DNA of 64,000 nucleotides from Candidatus Thiovulum stygium (GTDB taxonomy: Bacteria > Campylobacterota > Campylobacteria > Campylobacterales > Thiovulaceae): positions 1 through 64,000 of the forward strand of contig CP091137.1 in assembly GCA_021582295.1 (NCBI GenBank), given 5' to 3'. This document shows, piece after piece, positions 20,769 to 30,715 of this stretch. A program made the translations under genes and the position numbers. Positions within the stretch are counted from its first letter, which is position 1, and the number at the start of each line of letters is the position of its first letter. The notes below the pieces were generated by a model that saw only the letters and a program-made list of their open reading frames with translations, had not been told where the DNA came from and ran no database searches.

Positions 20769-22054
20769 TTATACTTTTGTAATTTTAATAGCACATTTTT
20801 TATAATCTGTCTGTTTTGAGATTGGACAAGTTGCATCAAGAGTTACTTTATTAATAAATACTCGTTCATCAAACCAAGGAACATAAACAAGACCAACTGG
20901 CGGACGATTTCGACCATCAAGTTCAACTCTAGCTTTAACACTGCCTCGACGACTTTCGACATTTACAAAATCTCTTCGTTTGACACCTAATTTTTTAGCA
21001 TCATCTGAATGCATATAACAAAGTGCTTCAGGAACAGCTCGATACAATTCAGGAACTCGCATTGTCATCGTGCCTGAATGCCAATGTTCAAGAACTCGAC
21101 CAGTTGCCAACCAGAAAGGATATTCAGCATTTGGAATTTCTGGAGCTTCCATAAATGGTCTAAAAAATATTTTTGCTTTATTTTTAAGAGGTTGTTCATC
21201 GCCAGTAGGTTTTAAAAGATCACCAGTTTTTAATTTTTTCATAGCATCGCCATAAAATGCGAAATCACCATTATTCTCTTTTCGAGCATATGGATCATAT
21301 TTTGCATTAAATCGCCATTGAGTCTCTTTACCATCGACAACAGGCCATTTTAAACCGCGAACTTTATGATAAGTATCAAAATCTGCTAAATCGTGTCCAT
21401 GTCCTAAACCAAATTTTCTATAATCTTCCCATAGATATTTTTGAATAAAAAATCCGTAACCTTTCCAAGGTTGTCCATCTGCACCGATAATATTTCGTTT
21501 ATCACCAGATACTTCTGTATTTGGATTCCAATTCATAATATTATCATCAGCTTTATAACTTTTAGCTTCGCTATTAGCAAATAAAACATCAAAAAGAGTA
21601 TCTTCAGGTTTATAACCCATTTTTTTAGCTTCTTCAAGAATATTTGGTAAAACTGTTCCATCTGGAAGTTTTTTCTCATTCCAAACTTCGCTTAATTTAA
21701 ATCTTTTTGCAAATTCTAAATATTGCCAAGTATCAGACATTGCATCACCAACAGGAGTAACTTGTTGTTTCCAATGTTGAGTTCGTCGTTCAGCATTTCC
21801 GTATGCACCCCATTTTTCATAAATCATTGCACTTGGTAAGATGAGGTCAGAAACTTTTGCAGAAATACCGGGATAACCGTCAGAAGTAATAATAAAATTA
21901 TCCATTTCTCGAGCAGATTTAATCCAATGATTTGCATTTGCTGTATCTTGCCAAGGATTACAAACTTGAACCCAAGCCCATTTAATTTTGCAACAGTTGA
22001 AGCAACCGAAGTAGCCGCTGCACTTTTCAGGAAGTCTCTGCGAGTTAAACTCAT
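20769..22054 (-). pseudogene. napA: Periplasmic nitrate reductase NapA with internal deletion and frame change
   Basis: Two pieces of NapA joined out of frame. From ATG 22054 comes the twin-arginine leader [19 protein letters not shown]. Within about 60 bases the reading moves to another frame with [20 protein letters not shown], normally near the middle of NapA, and continues to the usual end ([10 protein letters not shown]). About 445 residues remain against roughly 930 in relatives, so about 1.4 kb is missing, including the CxxCxxxC cluster site and the molybdenum-binding cysteine. As assembled it cannot encode a working enzyme. The join lies near 21990-22000. Either a real deletion or an assembly/amplification chimera. 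Confidence 0.85.
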
Positions 22055-22082
22055 AAAATCTCCTTAATTTATTTTTGTAGTA

Positions 22083-22125
22083 ATTATATTTGAGTGATGA
22101 TCTCAATTCTATTGATATAAATCAA
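22083..22125 (-). promoter_or_regulatory. nap promoter with a perfect FNR/Crp-type box
   Basis: TTGATATAAATCAA (22112-22125) is an exact TTGAT-N4-ATCAA palindrome, the FNR-family site. On the minus strand a TATAAT lies downstream (22083-22088). This puts the start near 22076 and the box centre about 42 bases upstream, the standard class II activator position. AAGGAG and ATG 22054 follow. The regulator gene is not in the window. Confidence 0.8.
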
Positions 22126-22169
22126 AGATTTTAAATTAATATAATCTTTTAAATAATTTTCATTTCTAT

Positions 22170-22217
22170 AATCTTCTCCACTAGATATTTTTGAATAAAA
22201 AATGTAACCTTTCAAGA
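22170..22217. repeat. Displaced copy of an internal napA segment
   Basis: About 45 bases here match napA near 21417-21465 in the same orientation, with a few mismatches and small indels (shared core TAGATATTTTTGAATAAAAA). It sits upstream of the napA start, where no napA sequence is expected. Confidence 0.75.
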
Positions 22218-22339
22218 GAGTCTTGTAATTTCTCGAAAGCTTTATCGATCATAATTTTGGTTAATTCAGGTAAAAGTCCTAAAATAGTAGCAAGTTCGAT
22301 AAATTTAGCAGGAGATATAATTTCACCATTATATTTTAA
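22181..22339 (-). pseudogene. EAL-domain (c-di-GMP phosphodiesterase) fragment
   Basis: A 52-codon open stretch starting exactly at the moaA stop and out of frame with it. It reads NGEIISPAKFIELATILGLL then PELTKIMIDKAFEKL, which resembles the part of EAL domains after the EAL motif (WxxxxGxIxSPxxFIxLAE). No start codon or remainder of the domain is present. The last residues come from the napA-like segment, so the piece is itself a fusion. Confidence 0.6.
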
Positions 22340-23298
22340 CCCCCAGTTTCATAAAATGCTCTATTAGAACTTTCACCATCGCCACTCCAACGATTTTTTT
22401 CAGGTTTATCTCTAATTATTTCATATAAAATATTTTTAGCTTCAAGAATATTACCATTTCTAATAGAACTTTTGATACTTTTCGATTCATCAAAATATAA
22501 ACAAGGAATAAGATCGCCTTCAGCAGTTAAACGAATTCTATTGCAATGCGAACAAAAATCGTCGCGATGAGGTTCAATAATACCAAAACGATAATTATTT
22601 TCTAATTTATAATAGTGTGATGGAGAACCGAGTTCAACTCCTTCATCAATAAATTTATATTTTTCACCTATTTTATTTAAAATTTCTAAACCTGTTAAAC
22701 CAACAAGCGAACGACTTGCGAAACTATTTTCCATATATTCAATAAATCTTATAGTAATATCGTTTTTTATACCAAATTCTAATAGTTCTATAATTTCATT
22801 ATCATTTACATTTTTTACAGGAACAGTATTTAATTTAACTATTAGACCAACACGAATTGCTTCGTAAATTCCACTCAAAACATCACTTAAAACATCTCTT
22901 TGAGCAATATGCCAAGCAGTTTCACGATTTAACGAATCTAATGATATATTTATTCGTTTTAATCCAGCTTTTTTGAATTTTTCAGCAAAATTTTTTAAAA
23001 GTGATCCATTTGTTGTCATTGCAAGATCAATATCATTTTTATATTTATAAATCATATTTATAAATATATCAATATCTTCACGAAGTAGAGGTTCTCCACC
23101 AGTAATTCTAATTTTTTTAATGCCATTATCGATCGCTATTTTTACAAATTCAAATAATTCTTCAAAAGATAATAAGTTTTCGCGAGGAGTCCAAGAAAAA
23201 GGTTTTTCAGGCATACAATATTGACATCTAAAATTACATCTTTCAGTAACTGAAATTCTTAAATAATCTATATTTCTATTATAACTATCTACCAACAT
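22336..23298 (-). CDS. moaA: GTP 3',8-cyclase (molybdenum cofactor biosynthesis protein A)
   Basis: Radical SAM enzyme making the first intermediate of molybdopterin from GTP. The 320 residues have the N-terminal cluster CNFRCQYC, the substrate-side cluster [18 protein letters not shown] with its preceding CSHC, and the C-terminal Gly-Gly needed for activation. Position beside nap genes fits, as NapA needs the cofactor. It follows the DUF493 gene by 2 bp. Confidence 0.95.
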   Translation of the reverse strand: MLVDSYNRNIDYLRISVTERCNFRCQYCMPEKPFSWTPRENLLSFEELFEFVKIAIDNGIKKIRITGGEPLLREDIDIFINMIYKYKNDIDLAMTTNGSLLKNFAEKFKKAGLKRINISLDSLNRETAWHIAQRDVLSDVLSGIYEAIRVGLIVKLNTVPVKNVNDNEIIELLEFGIKNDITIRFIEYMENSFASRSLVGLTGLEILNKIGEKYKFIDEGVELGSPSHYYKLENNYRFGIIEPHRDDFCSHCNRIRLTAEGDLIPCLYFDESKSIKSSIRNGNILEAKNILYEIIRDKPEKNRWSGDGESSNRAFYETGG

Positions 23299-23300
23299 AA

Positions 23301-23576
23301 TTAAAGCACCATTTTAATATCAGAGTGCATTTTAAATTTCATAAAAAGTTCATTTCTTTCAAATTCATTTATAATAATTAATGAAGCTTCAACAGAAATA
23401 AATTTACCTGTTTTACTTTGATTTCCATTTTTTAAAGAATAATTTCGTTCGCCACAAATATCATCAACGGCTTTTCGCAAACTATTAATACAAGTTCCTA
23501 TAATTCTATATTTCCATTCAATTGGATATATAATTTCTGCTTTTTTTAATTGTTCATTTTCATTTAAAATTTTCAA
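23301..23576 (-). CDS. DUF493 family protein (YbeD/HP0495-like)
   Basis: 91-residue ACT-like small protein; the stretch [15 protein letters not shown] and the compact alpha-beta length match DUF493. Structures are known for relatives but the function is not settled. Lies directly upstream of moaA. Confidence 0.65.
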   Translation of the reverse strand: MKILNENEQLKKAEIIYPIEWKYRIIGTCINSLRKAVDDICGERNYSLKNGNQSKTGKFISVEASLIIINEFERNELFMKFKMHSDIKMVL

Positions 23577-23596
23577 ATTTCAATTCCATTTATATT

Positions 23597-24232
23597 TTAT
23601 TCAAACAATGCCCTAAAAAACGATATATTTGGTTTTTTAGTTTTATTTTCATCAAACCAATTTAAATCTTTATCATTTAAAACATATTTAACAGCTTCTG
23701 GTTTATCAAGTCTTTTATATAAATCAGCAGTTAATAAGTTTAAACTTGATTTTGAAAGTATTAAATTTGTTCCCATTGTTTTAACAAGAGGTAAATATTT
23801 TGAATCAAAATAATCATGTTTATAATTTTCTACAAGTTCTATAGCATCTAATAATAGTTTCTGATCTCTAAGAGGGCGATAAAGTGATAAATATTTAGAT
23901 TTAATTCGTAAATATGCAATATATTCGCGATCTTCTCGAGATGAAAAATATGAATTATATTTATCCATATAGTAACCAGCTAAAATATAATTTTCACCTC
24001 TAATATGAGCATTAATCATAATCATAGTTGCAGTTTTAAGAAGAGGAGATTTTATATGTTCTGTTTCTAATGAAAGGAAATTTTCATCGGCTCTATCGAG
24101 ATCTCGAAGTTCAACTGTTTTAACCATTTCGTTATACCAAAAACGATCACTTTGATTAGTTAATTCTTTTTCACTGCAACCTTGAATAAATATAACTAAA
24201 CTTATTATAACAACTTCTTTTTTTAATATCAT
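23597..24232 (-). CDS. bamD: Outer-membrane assembly lipoprotein BamD-like
   Basis: 211 residues with a lipoprotein signal ending in VIFIQGC, then helical TPR-like repeats (RDLDRADENFLSLETEHIKS; GENYILAGYYMDKYNSYF; LLLDAIELVENYKHDYFDSK; ADLYKRLDKPEAVKYVLNDK) in the BamD order, including the DRADENF...KTATMIMINAHIRGENY region. BamD is an outer-membrane lipoprotein that helps BamA fold barrel proteins. Assignment is by pattern. Confidence 0.75.
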   Translation of the reverse strand: MILKKEVVIISLVIFIQGCSEKELTNQSDRFWYNEMVKTVELRDLDRADENFLSLETEHIKSPLLKTATMIMINAHIRGENYILAGYYMDKYNSYFSSREDREYIAYLRIKSKYLSLYRPLRDQKLLLDAIELVENYKHDYFDSKYLPLVKTMGTNLILSKSSLNLLTADLYKRLDKPEAVKYVLNDKDLNWFDENKTKKPNISFFRALFE

Positions 24233-24755
24233 TTATACCTTTCAAATTGTTCTAACATTTGTTTAATTTATAAAACTATACCTTATGTCAATTAATTTAT
24301 TAAAAATTAGTGGAAATTTTATCAGATATGATAATTATTTGGCTTGAACCGTTGCAATTACTGCTGGAGCTGATGTTGTTGGCTTAATTGAACCAATTAT
24401 TATTGGTGCAGTTGGTGGCTTACTTGTTGTTTTTGCTGTACCACTTTAATTTAGCAAATATAAATCAGGAATATAATTTTATTGCTAAGACATAAATATA
24501 AAAATATATTTCCCGTATCATTTACCTATTAAGATACGGGAATTCAAAAAACTCATTAAAAATCTCTTCAATTCCGAAACTTTGCAATCCAACTTATTAA
24601 TATTGATTTCAAATTTATCAAAATAAATAAAAAGTGTAAATTTTTCACACTATCTATAAAAAAATGACCGATTCGAAACATCAAAGTTAATTTTAAAAGC
24701 TTTAATCTTTTAAAATTCTTCTCAAGAAAATTACAAATTATATAAAGGAAATAGC
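24233..24755. other. Gap with an ammonium-transporter fragment and a strong hairpin
   Basis: This 523-bp stretch has no complete gene. It holds the Amt-like remnant at 24348-24449 and a perfect hairpin at about 24510-24541 (TTCCCGTATC with GATACGGGAA, 12-base loop). The last 200 bp before icd are AT-rich with no clear signal except GGAA at the ribosome-binding position. Confidence 0.7.
24348..24449 (+). pseudogene. Ammonium transporter (Amt) C-terminal fragment
   Basis: 33 codons before a stop read TVAITAGADVVGLIEP then IIIGAVGGLLVVFAVPL, matching the Amt signature AITAGC...IIGxxxG. A stop codon lies immediately upstream in frame and nothing else of Amt remains. The cysteine usual after AITAG is alanine. 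Confidence 0.55.
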
Positions 24756-26972
24756 ATGTCAAAAATTATTTGGACAGAAATAGACGAAGCTCCAGCAATG
24801 GCAACTTATTCGTTATTGCCGATTGTTAATGCTTTTGCAAAAAGTGCTGGTGTTACAGTTGAAACTCGAGATATCTCTCTTTCGGGTCGAATCATCGCAT
24901 ATATGGGTGAATATTTAAATCCAGAACAAAGAATCGAAGATGAACTCGCAAAACTTGGCGAACTTGTGAAAAAATCAGAAGCAAATGTTATTAAACTTCC
25001 TAATATCTCTGCTTCACTTCCACAATTAAAATCAGCTATTAAGGAGCTACAAAGTAAAGGTTATGCTCTTCCAGAATTTCCAGAAAATCCACAAAACGAT
25101 GAAGAGAAAAAAATAAAAGATATCTATTCTAAACTTCTTGGTTCAGCTGTTAATCCTGTTTTACGAGAAGGTAATTCAGATAGACGAGCACCTCTTGCTG
25201 TAAAAAATTATGCTAGAAAATATCCTCATTCTATGGGTGAATGGAAACAAGATTCTAAAGCTCATGTTTCAACAATGAGTTATGGAGATTTCAGAGCAAA
25301 TGAGAAATCTATAACTATGGATCGAGATACTGTTGCAAAAATTACATTTCAGAATAATGACGGTTCAACAAAAGTTCTTAAAGAAAATGTAAAACTTAAA
25401 AATGGTGAAATCGTTGATGCTACATTTATGAGCAAAAAAGCCCTTGTTAAATTCTTAGAAGATCAAATTGCTGATGCAAAAGAAAAAGGTGTCTTATTTT
25501 CGCTTCATATGAAAGCAACTATGATGAAAATTTCTGATCCAATTATGTTTGGTCATGCTGTAAAAGTATTTTATAAAAATGCAATTGCAAAACATAGCGA
25601 AATTATCAAATCTATTAATATTAATTTTAATAATGGTCTAGGTGATTTATATTCTAAAATTGGTAAATTATCAGTTGAACAACAAAATGAAATTAAAAAA
25701 GATTTCGATGAGGTCTATTCTCAACAACCAGAAATCGCAATGGTAGATAGCAAAAAAGGTATTACTAATTTACATGTTCCAAGTGATGTAATTATTGATG
25801 CTTCAATGCCTGCTGCAATTCGAGAAGGTGGCAAAATGTGGGATCGAAATGGCAAAACAAAAGATGCTAAATTCACAATTCCTGATAGCACTTATGCACC
25901 ACTTTATGATGAAACTATAAAAGATTGTATCGTTAATGGAGCTCTTGATCCTCGAACAATGGGAACTGTTCCAAATGTTGGTTTAATGGCTCAACAAGCT
26001 GAAGAATATGGTTCTCACGGAACAACTTTTGAAATTCCAGCTAACGGTAAAGTTATTGTTACAGATTCAAATGGAAATATAATTCATGAAACAGTTGTCG
26101 AATGTGGCGATATTTGGCGAATGGTTATGGTTAAAGATGCTCCAATTAGAGATTGGGTTAAATTAGCTGTTAATCGAGCAAAAGCAACAGGTTGGAAAAC
26201 TATTTTTTGGTTAGATAATGATAGAGCTCATACAATTGAAGTTAAGAAAAAAGTTGATTTATATCTTAAAGATTATAATTTAACTGGTCTTGATATCGAA
26301 ATTATGAGTGTTAAAGATGCTTCAAGAGTTTCTATTCAAAGAGCTAGACGAGGTGAAAATACAATTTCTGTTACTGGAAATGTTTTACGAGATTATAATA
26401 CTGACCTTTATCCTATTCTTGAACTTGGTACTTCTGCAAAAATGTTAAGTGTTGTTCCACTTATGAATGGTGGTGGTTTATTCGAAACTGGTGCAGGTGG
26501 TTCAGCTCCAAAACATGTTCAACAACTTCAAGAAGAAAATTATTTGAGATGGGATTCACTTGGTGAATTTCTTGCACTTGTTCCATCACTTGAACATATT
26601 GCAAATTCAACAAATAATGCAAATGCAAAAATTCTTGCTGATGCTCTTGATGTTGCAACTGGAAAATTACTCGAAAACAATAAATCGCCACAACGAAAAC
26701 TTGGAACGATTGACAATCGAGGTAGCCATTTTTATTTAGCAATGTATTGGGCTGAAGCTCTTGCAAATCAAAATAATTCAGCTGAATTAAAAGCTAAATT
26801 CGGAACAGTTACAAAATCATTAATAGAAAATGAGCAAAAAATAGTTTCAGAATTGGCTTCTGTTCAAGGCAAACCAGCAGATATTGGTGGATATTACAGA
26901 CCTGTTTTTGAAAAAATTTCAGCTGTTATGAGACCAAGTACAACTTTAAACTCAATTATCGATAATATCTAA
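24756..26972 (+). CDS. icd: Monomeric NADP-dependent isocitrate dehydrogenase
   Basis: TCA-cycle enzyme converting isocitrate to 2-oxoglutarate with NADP. The 738-residue length and start ([20 protein letters not shown]) are diagnostic of the monomeric type, as is [20 protein letters not shown]. It is intact. AAGGAAA precedes the ATG. Downstream are two hairpins shared with rplY. Confidence 0.97.
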   Translation: MSKIIWTEIDEAPAMATYSLLPIVNAFAKSAGVTVETRDISLSGRIIAYMGEYLNPEQRIEDELAKLGELVKKSEANVIKLPNISASLPQLKSAIKELQSKGYALPEFPENPQNDEEKKIKDIYSKLLGSAVNPVLREGNSDRRAPLAVKNYARKYPHSMGEWKQDSKAHVSTMSYGDFRANEKSITMDRDTVAKITFQNNDGSTKVLKENVKLKNGEIVDATFMSKKALVKFLEDQIADAKEKGVLFSLHMKATMMKISDPIMFGHAVKVFYKNAIAKHSEIIKSININFNNGLGDLYSKIGKLSVEQQNEIKKDFDEVYSQQPEIAMVDSKKGITNLHVPSDVIIDASMPAAIREGGKMWDRNGKTKDAKFTIPDSTYAPLYDETIKDCIVNGALDPRTMGTVPNVGLMAQQAEEYGSHGTTFEIPANGKVIVTDSNGNIIHETVVECGDIWRMVMVKDAPIRDWVKLAVNRAKATGWKTIFWLDNDRAHTIEVKKKVDLYLKDYNLTGLDIEIMSVKDASRVSIQRARRGENTISVTGNVLRDYNTDLYPILELGTSAKMLSVVPLMNGGGLFETGAGGSAPKHVQQLQEENYLRWDSLGEFLALVPSLEHIANSTNNANAKILADALDVATGKLLENNKSPQRKLGTIDNRGSHFYLAMYWAEALANQNNSAELKAKFGTVTKSLIENEQKIVSELASVQGKPADIGGYYRPVFEKISAVMRPSTTLNSIIDNI

Positions 26973-26995
26973 AATTTTATACTCTTAAATGAATA

Positions 26996-27029
26996 AATAT
27001 GGTCAAGCTTTAAAAGTTTGACCATATTC
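26996..27029. terminator. icd terminator hairpin
   Basis: AATATGGTCAAGCTTT pairs with AAAAGTTTGACCATATT, a stem of about 15 bp with one mismatch and a tight loop, 24 bp after the icd stop. T-rich sequence follows. Confidence 0.75.
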
Positions 27030-27099
27030 TTGCAAATGCGATCTCATCGCGAAATTTTAAATCAAAATGTTTTTTATTTTATGATTTTAATAATTGGAG

Positions 27100-27136
27100 A
27101 TATATCTCATCACTATTAATAAACGATGAGATATAT
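27100..27136. terminator. Second hairpin between convergent icd and rplY, near-match to GATGAGGT pair
   Basis: ATATATCTCATC (27100-27111) and GATGAGATATAT (27125-27136) form a 12-bp perfect stem with a 13-base loop. The GATGAGAT core differs by one base from the dispersed GATGAGGT word. It probably ends rplY transcription. Confidence 0.7.
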
Positions 27137-27166
27137 ATTTAAAAGAAGTTTTAGAAGTTTATTTAA

Positions 27167-27703
27167 CTATTTTGCTTTGATCATACTTAAAATAGCAACT
27201 CGATCAGAAAGTCTGATATCAAGGCTATTTTTTTCTGGAAGGTCACGAACAAGAACAGCATTGCCAACATCGATATTTGTTACATCAATAGTAATATTGT
27301 TTGGAAGTTTTTCAATTGTTGTTTTAACAGGAATTCTGCTTTTAGAAACTATTAAAATACCTTTGTTTTTTAAACCAACAGGAATTCCAACAGTTTTGAC
27401 AGGCACATGATAAGTAGTTTCAACACCAATTTGAGCCACCATTAAATCAACATGTAAAAGTGTTCCTTTTACTGGCTCACTTTGATAATCTTGAACGACC
27501 ACTTTTAATACTTGTTCGCCGACTTTTACATCAAATGCAATAGTATCTTTTGTTTTAACGGCTTTAATATATTCATTCATTTTGAATGCGACAGCTAAGT
27601 TTTGAACACCTTTGCCATAAATATTGCCGATTAGATAACCATCTCGTCTGAAAGCTTTTGTAGCTTTTTTACCAATACTTTCTCTAATAATTGCTTCTAG
27701 CAT
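27167..27703 (-). CDS. rplY: 50S ribosomal protein L25/general stress protein Ctc
   Basis: 5S rRNA-binding protein, long (Ctc) type of 178 residues with both domains: the N-terminal RNA-binding part (RESIGKKATKAFRRDGYLIG) and the C-terminal TL5-like domain (NNITIDVTNIDVGNAVLVRD). No pth gene follows, though in many bacteria it does. AGGAAAA precedes the start. Confidence 0.93.
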   Translation of the reverse strand: MLEAIIRESIGKKATKAFRRDGYLIGNIYGKGVQNLAVAFKMNEYIKAVKTKDTIAFDVKVGEQVLKVVVQDYQSEPVKGTLLHVDLMVAQIGVETTYHVPVKTVGIPVGLKNKGILIVSKSRIPVKTTIEKLPNNITIDVTNIDVGNAVLVRDLPEKNSLDIRLSDRVAILSMIKAK

Positions 27704-27816
27704 TTGTTTTTCCTAAATTTATATTTTTGAGCAGTTTTATAACTTGCTAAAGAAGTAAATTACCTCTATTTTGATATTTTATCAAAAAACTCAAATTTCT
27801 AAAACTATTTTTTTGG

Positions 27817-27822
27817 TAAAAT
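27817..27822 (+). promoter_or_regulatory. Candidate -10 element for dapE
   Basis: TAAAAT 34 bases before the dapE ATG, in the rplY/dapE divergent gap, with AAAGGAA as ribosome-binding site. A weak call in AT-rich DNA. Confidence 0.3.
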
Positions 27823-27855
27823 AGATATATTAAATGTAAAACTGGAAAGGAATTT

Positions 27856-28977
27856 ATGAGTAAAGTTATTTCGCTTTTAAAAAATATTGTTTCGATGAAA
27901 TCTGTTACACCAGATGATGGAAATATTTTGCAATATATTGCAAATTGCCTTCCAGAATTTAAAGCCCACATTTTTGAACGAAATGGAGTTAAAAATCTAT
28001 TTCTCCAACGAAAATTTGGAGATGGAATTCATTTGTGCTTTGCGGGACATGTTGATGTTGTTCCCGCTGGAAATGGCTGGAATAGTGATCCATTTATAGC
28101 AAAATATGAAAATGAATATATCATTGGTAGAGGAACTCAAGATATGAAATCTGGAGTTGCTTCAATGGTTATTGCTCTTCAAGAGACAAAAAATTTTAAT
28201 GGAACTTTATCGCTACTTTTAACAAGTGATGAAGAGGGTGATGCAAAAGATGGCACTATTTTTGTTCTTGAAGAACTTGCTAAAATAGGAAATTTACCCG
28301 ATTTTTGTCTAATTACTGAACCAACTTCTGAAGAAAAAATGGGCGATGTTATTAAAATTGGTAGGCGAGGTTCTATAACTGGAATTTTAAATATTCTCGG
28401 AAAACAGGGACATTCTGCATATCCTCATCGAGCAATAAATCCTGTTCATCTTTTTGCAAATAAACTTCAATATCTTGCTGGACATCTTTTTGATAGTGGC
28501 GATCAATATTTTAATGCAAGTCAGCTTGTTATTACAGATATTCGCGGTGGAATGGAAGTTTCGAATGTTACTCCAAATAATTTAAAAATTATGTTTAATA
28601 TTCGTAATTCAACTGCAACTACACTTGAAAATATTGAAACTTATGTAAAAAATATTTGTAGTGATTTAAATTATAGTTTGAAAATTTCAGTAGGATCAAA
28701 ACCATTTTTAACAAACCGAGATAGTTTAATAGTTGATTTATTATATCAATCTGTTAAAGAAGTTTGTCAAATTGAACCAAACTTAACTACTGGAGGCGGA
28801 ACTTCAGATGCTAGATTTATGGCTCAATTTGGAATTCAAGTCGCTGAATTTGGAGTTTTAAATACTTTAATTCATGCTGTTGATGAAAAAGTTTCAATTG
28901 ATGAGGTTGAAAAATTATATAAAGTCTGTTTAGAACTTATTTTTAAATTTGACTTGCACGGAAAAGGCTTAAAATAA
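27856..28977 (+). CDS. dapE: Succinyl-diaminopimelate desuccinylase
   Basis: Zinc metallopeptidase-family enzyme of lysine and peptidoglycan precursor synthesis. The 373 residues include the metal-ligand motifs CFAGHVDVVP and GRGTQDMKSGVASM, LLTSDEEGDAKDGT, and the C-terminal GGGTSDARFM, as expected for DapE. One GATGAGGT site, read as Ile-Asp-Glu-Val, lies near the end. Confidence 0.95.
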   Translation: MSKVISLLKNIVSMKSVTPDDGNILQYIANCLPEFKAHIFERNGVKNLFLQRKFGDGIHLCFAGHVDVVPAGNGWNSDPFIAKYENEYIIGRGTQDMKSGVASMVIALQETKNFNGTLSLLLTSDEEGDAKDGTIFVLEELAKIGNLPDFCLITEPTSEEKMGDVIKIGRRGSITGILNILGKQGHSAYPHRAINPVHLFANKLQYLAGHLFDSGDQYFNASQLVITDIRGGMEVSNVTPNNLKIMFNIRNSTATTLENIETYVKNICSDLNYSLKISVGSKPFLTNRDSLIVDLLYQSVKEVCQIEPNLTTGGGTSDARFMAQFGIQVAEFGVLNTLIHAVDEKVSIDEVEKLYKVCLELIFKFDLHGKGLK

Positions 28978-28978
28978 A

Positions 28979-30148
28979 TTGAATCATATAAATTTTAAAG
29001 ATGAACTCCGTCTTATAGAACAAGTTCCTTATGGTTTTTTAATCATGAATAGAAATGGAAATATATTTTATGTTAATAAATTCGCCTGTGAAGTATTAGG
29101 TTATGAAAGATTTGAAATAATCGAAAAAGGTGCTGAAAATTTATTTAATAGTTTGAAAAAATATAAATTTAATGATATCGTTTATAGAACTTTAGATTTA
29201 AATGAAAAATTATCTTTTGATGATGTTCTAGAAAATTGTAATGCCACCAAAATTCCAGTTGAAATTACAGCAGGTAAATTTTTGGTTATTAGCGAACCAA
29301 TGATTTTAATAATGTTTCAAGATATTATTAATAAAGTTCAAGTTGAAAGAATCGTTTCTCAACGACAAAAAGAGATTGAAGATTTAAATAAAAGTCTCGA
29401 AGAAAGAATTCAAATCGAAATCAAAAAAAACATGGAAAAAGATCAGCTTTTAATTCAACAATCAAAAATGGCTGAAATGGGAGATATGATGAGCAAGATT
29501 GCTCATCAATGGCGACAACCTTTGAATACTCTTTCGTTGGCTGTTCAAGATATTGAAGAAGCTTTTTATCATAATGAATTAGATGAAAAATATATGAAAA
29601 ATTTTATAGATATTTCTATGGAAAATATAAAATTTATGTCAAAAACTATTGATGATTTTAGAAACTTTTTTAAACTAAGCAAGACAAAAGAGATTTTTAA
29701 ATTAAAAGATGCTATCGAAGATATTTTAAAAATTATTACTGCTCAACTTAAAGATCATAAAATCTCTATATATTTATATGGTGAAAATTATGATGTAGTT
29801 GGATATCCAAATGAATTTAAACAGGTTATTTTAAATCTTGCAAATAATGCAAAAGATGCTATTCTTGAGAAAAAAATTGAAAATGGCTTAATAGAAATTC
29901 GTATTAATAATTTATCTGAGAAATTCAAAGAGGTTTCAGTTCAAGATAATGGCGGTGGAATTCCAAAAAATATAATTGATAAAATATTTGAACCATATTT
30001 CACAACTAAAGATGGAATCAAAGGAACAGGCATAGGTTTATATATGTCTAAGACAATTATAGAAGAAAATATGGACGGTTCGCTATTGGTCGAAAATTAT
30101 AATAATGGTGCAAGATTTAGAATTTCTATTCCTTGTATTCAAATATAG
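28979..30148 (+). CDS. PAS-domain sensor histidine kinase
   Basis: Apparently cytoplasmic kinase with no membrane segment. A PAS domain lies in residues about 10-115 (YGFLIMNRNGNIFYVNKFAC), then a coiled coil, a HisKA-like box of the type common in Campylobacterota (MSKIAHQWRQPLNTLSL), and an ATPase domain (NLANNAKDAILE, DNGGGIP, GTGIGLYMSKTIIEE). The start is a TTG just after the dapE stop with a weak ribosome-binding site; an internal ATG at residue 23 would cut the PAS domain, so the TTG is preferred. No response-regulator gene is adjacent. Confidence 0.85.
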   Translation: MNHINFKDELRLIEQVPYGFLIMNRNGNIFYVNKFACEVLGYERFEIIEKGAENLFNSLKKYKFNDIVYRTLDLNEKLSFDDVLENCNATKIPVEITAGKFLVISEPMILIMFQDIINKVQVERIVSQRQKEIEDLNKSLEERIQIEIKKNMEKDQLLIQQSKMAEMGDMMSKIAHQWRQPLNTLSLAVQDIEEAFYHNELDEKYMKNFIDISMENIKFMSKTIDDFRNFFKLSKTKEIFKLKDAIEDILKIITAQLKDHKISIYLYGENYDVVGYPNEFKQVILNLANNAKDAILEKKIENGLIEIRINNLSEKFKEVSVQDNGGGIPKNIIDKIFEPYFTTKDGIKGTGIGLYMSKTIIEENMDGSLLVENYNNGARFRISIPCIQI

Positions 30149-30157
30149 TTTAATAAA

Positions 30158-30697
30158 ATGTTTTTATCGTTCCAAAATTTTATAGATTCTTCTAAAATAA
30201 TAGAAGAAATTCTTGTTAATTCTCAAAACATAGTTGATCTGAATTTAAGAAATTCAGCAGTTGAAAAACTTGAAGGCTATTTTCCAGAACTACAAACTTT
30301 AGATTTAAAAAATACAAAGTCTTTAAAATATATTAATATAAAAGCTCCAAAATTACATCATATATTTTTAGGAAATTCAACTGTTGAAATTCTAAAAATT
30401 GAGAGTTCAGAACTATTAGAAATTAATATTAAACATAATTTTTATATTAAAGAGATTGATTTTAAAACTGAAAAATTAGAACATATTGAATTTGATAGTG
30501 AAAAGCTTTCTGAAAATTTGGTCTCATATTTATTAAATATAAATAGTCTTAAGGGTTTGAATCATATTTATAATTCTAATAATATTTTGCCTAAAATTAT
30601 TGGTGAATTTAAAATATTAGAAAAAGAGATCAAAAATCACAAAGTAGAAAAAAGCAAAAATTGTCCTTGTTCTTTATGCAATAGCTTTAAATTATAA
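30158..30697 (+). CDS. Leucine-rich-repeat-like hypothetical protein
   Basis: 179 residues with irregular beta-type repeats of about 20-22 residues (IVDLNLRNSAVEKLEG; LQTLDLKNTKSLKYINI; KLHHIFLGNSTVEILKI; SELLEINIKHNFYIKEI), as in leucine-rich-repeat solenoids. The tail has a cysteine cluster, CPCSLC, that may bind metal. No signal peptide. It follows the kinase by 9 bp and may be in its operon. Function unknown. Confidence 0.55.
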   Translation: MFLSFQNFIDSSKIIEEILVNSQNIVDLNLRNSAVEKLEGYFPELQTLDLKNTKSLKYINIKAPKLHHIFLGNSTVEILKIESSELLEINIKHNFYIKEIDFKTEKLEHIEFDSEKLSENLVSYLLNINSLKGLNHIYNSNNILPKIIGEFKILEKEIKNHKVEKSKNCPCSLCNSFKL

Positions 30698-30715
30698 AAA
30701 TAATAGGAAAAATAA

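Noticed and set aside
27126-27410. Plus-strand open frame opposite rplY.
   Set aside because: It is the antisense of a clear L25 gene with no ribosome-binding site or family match.
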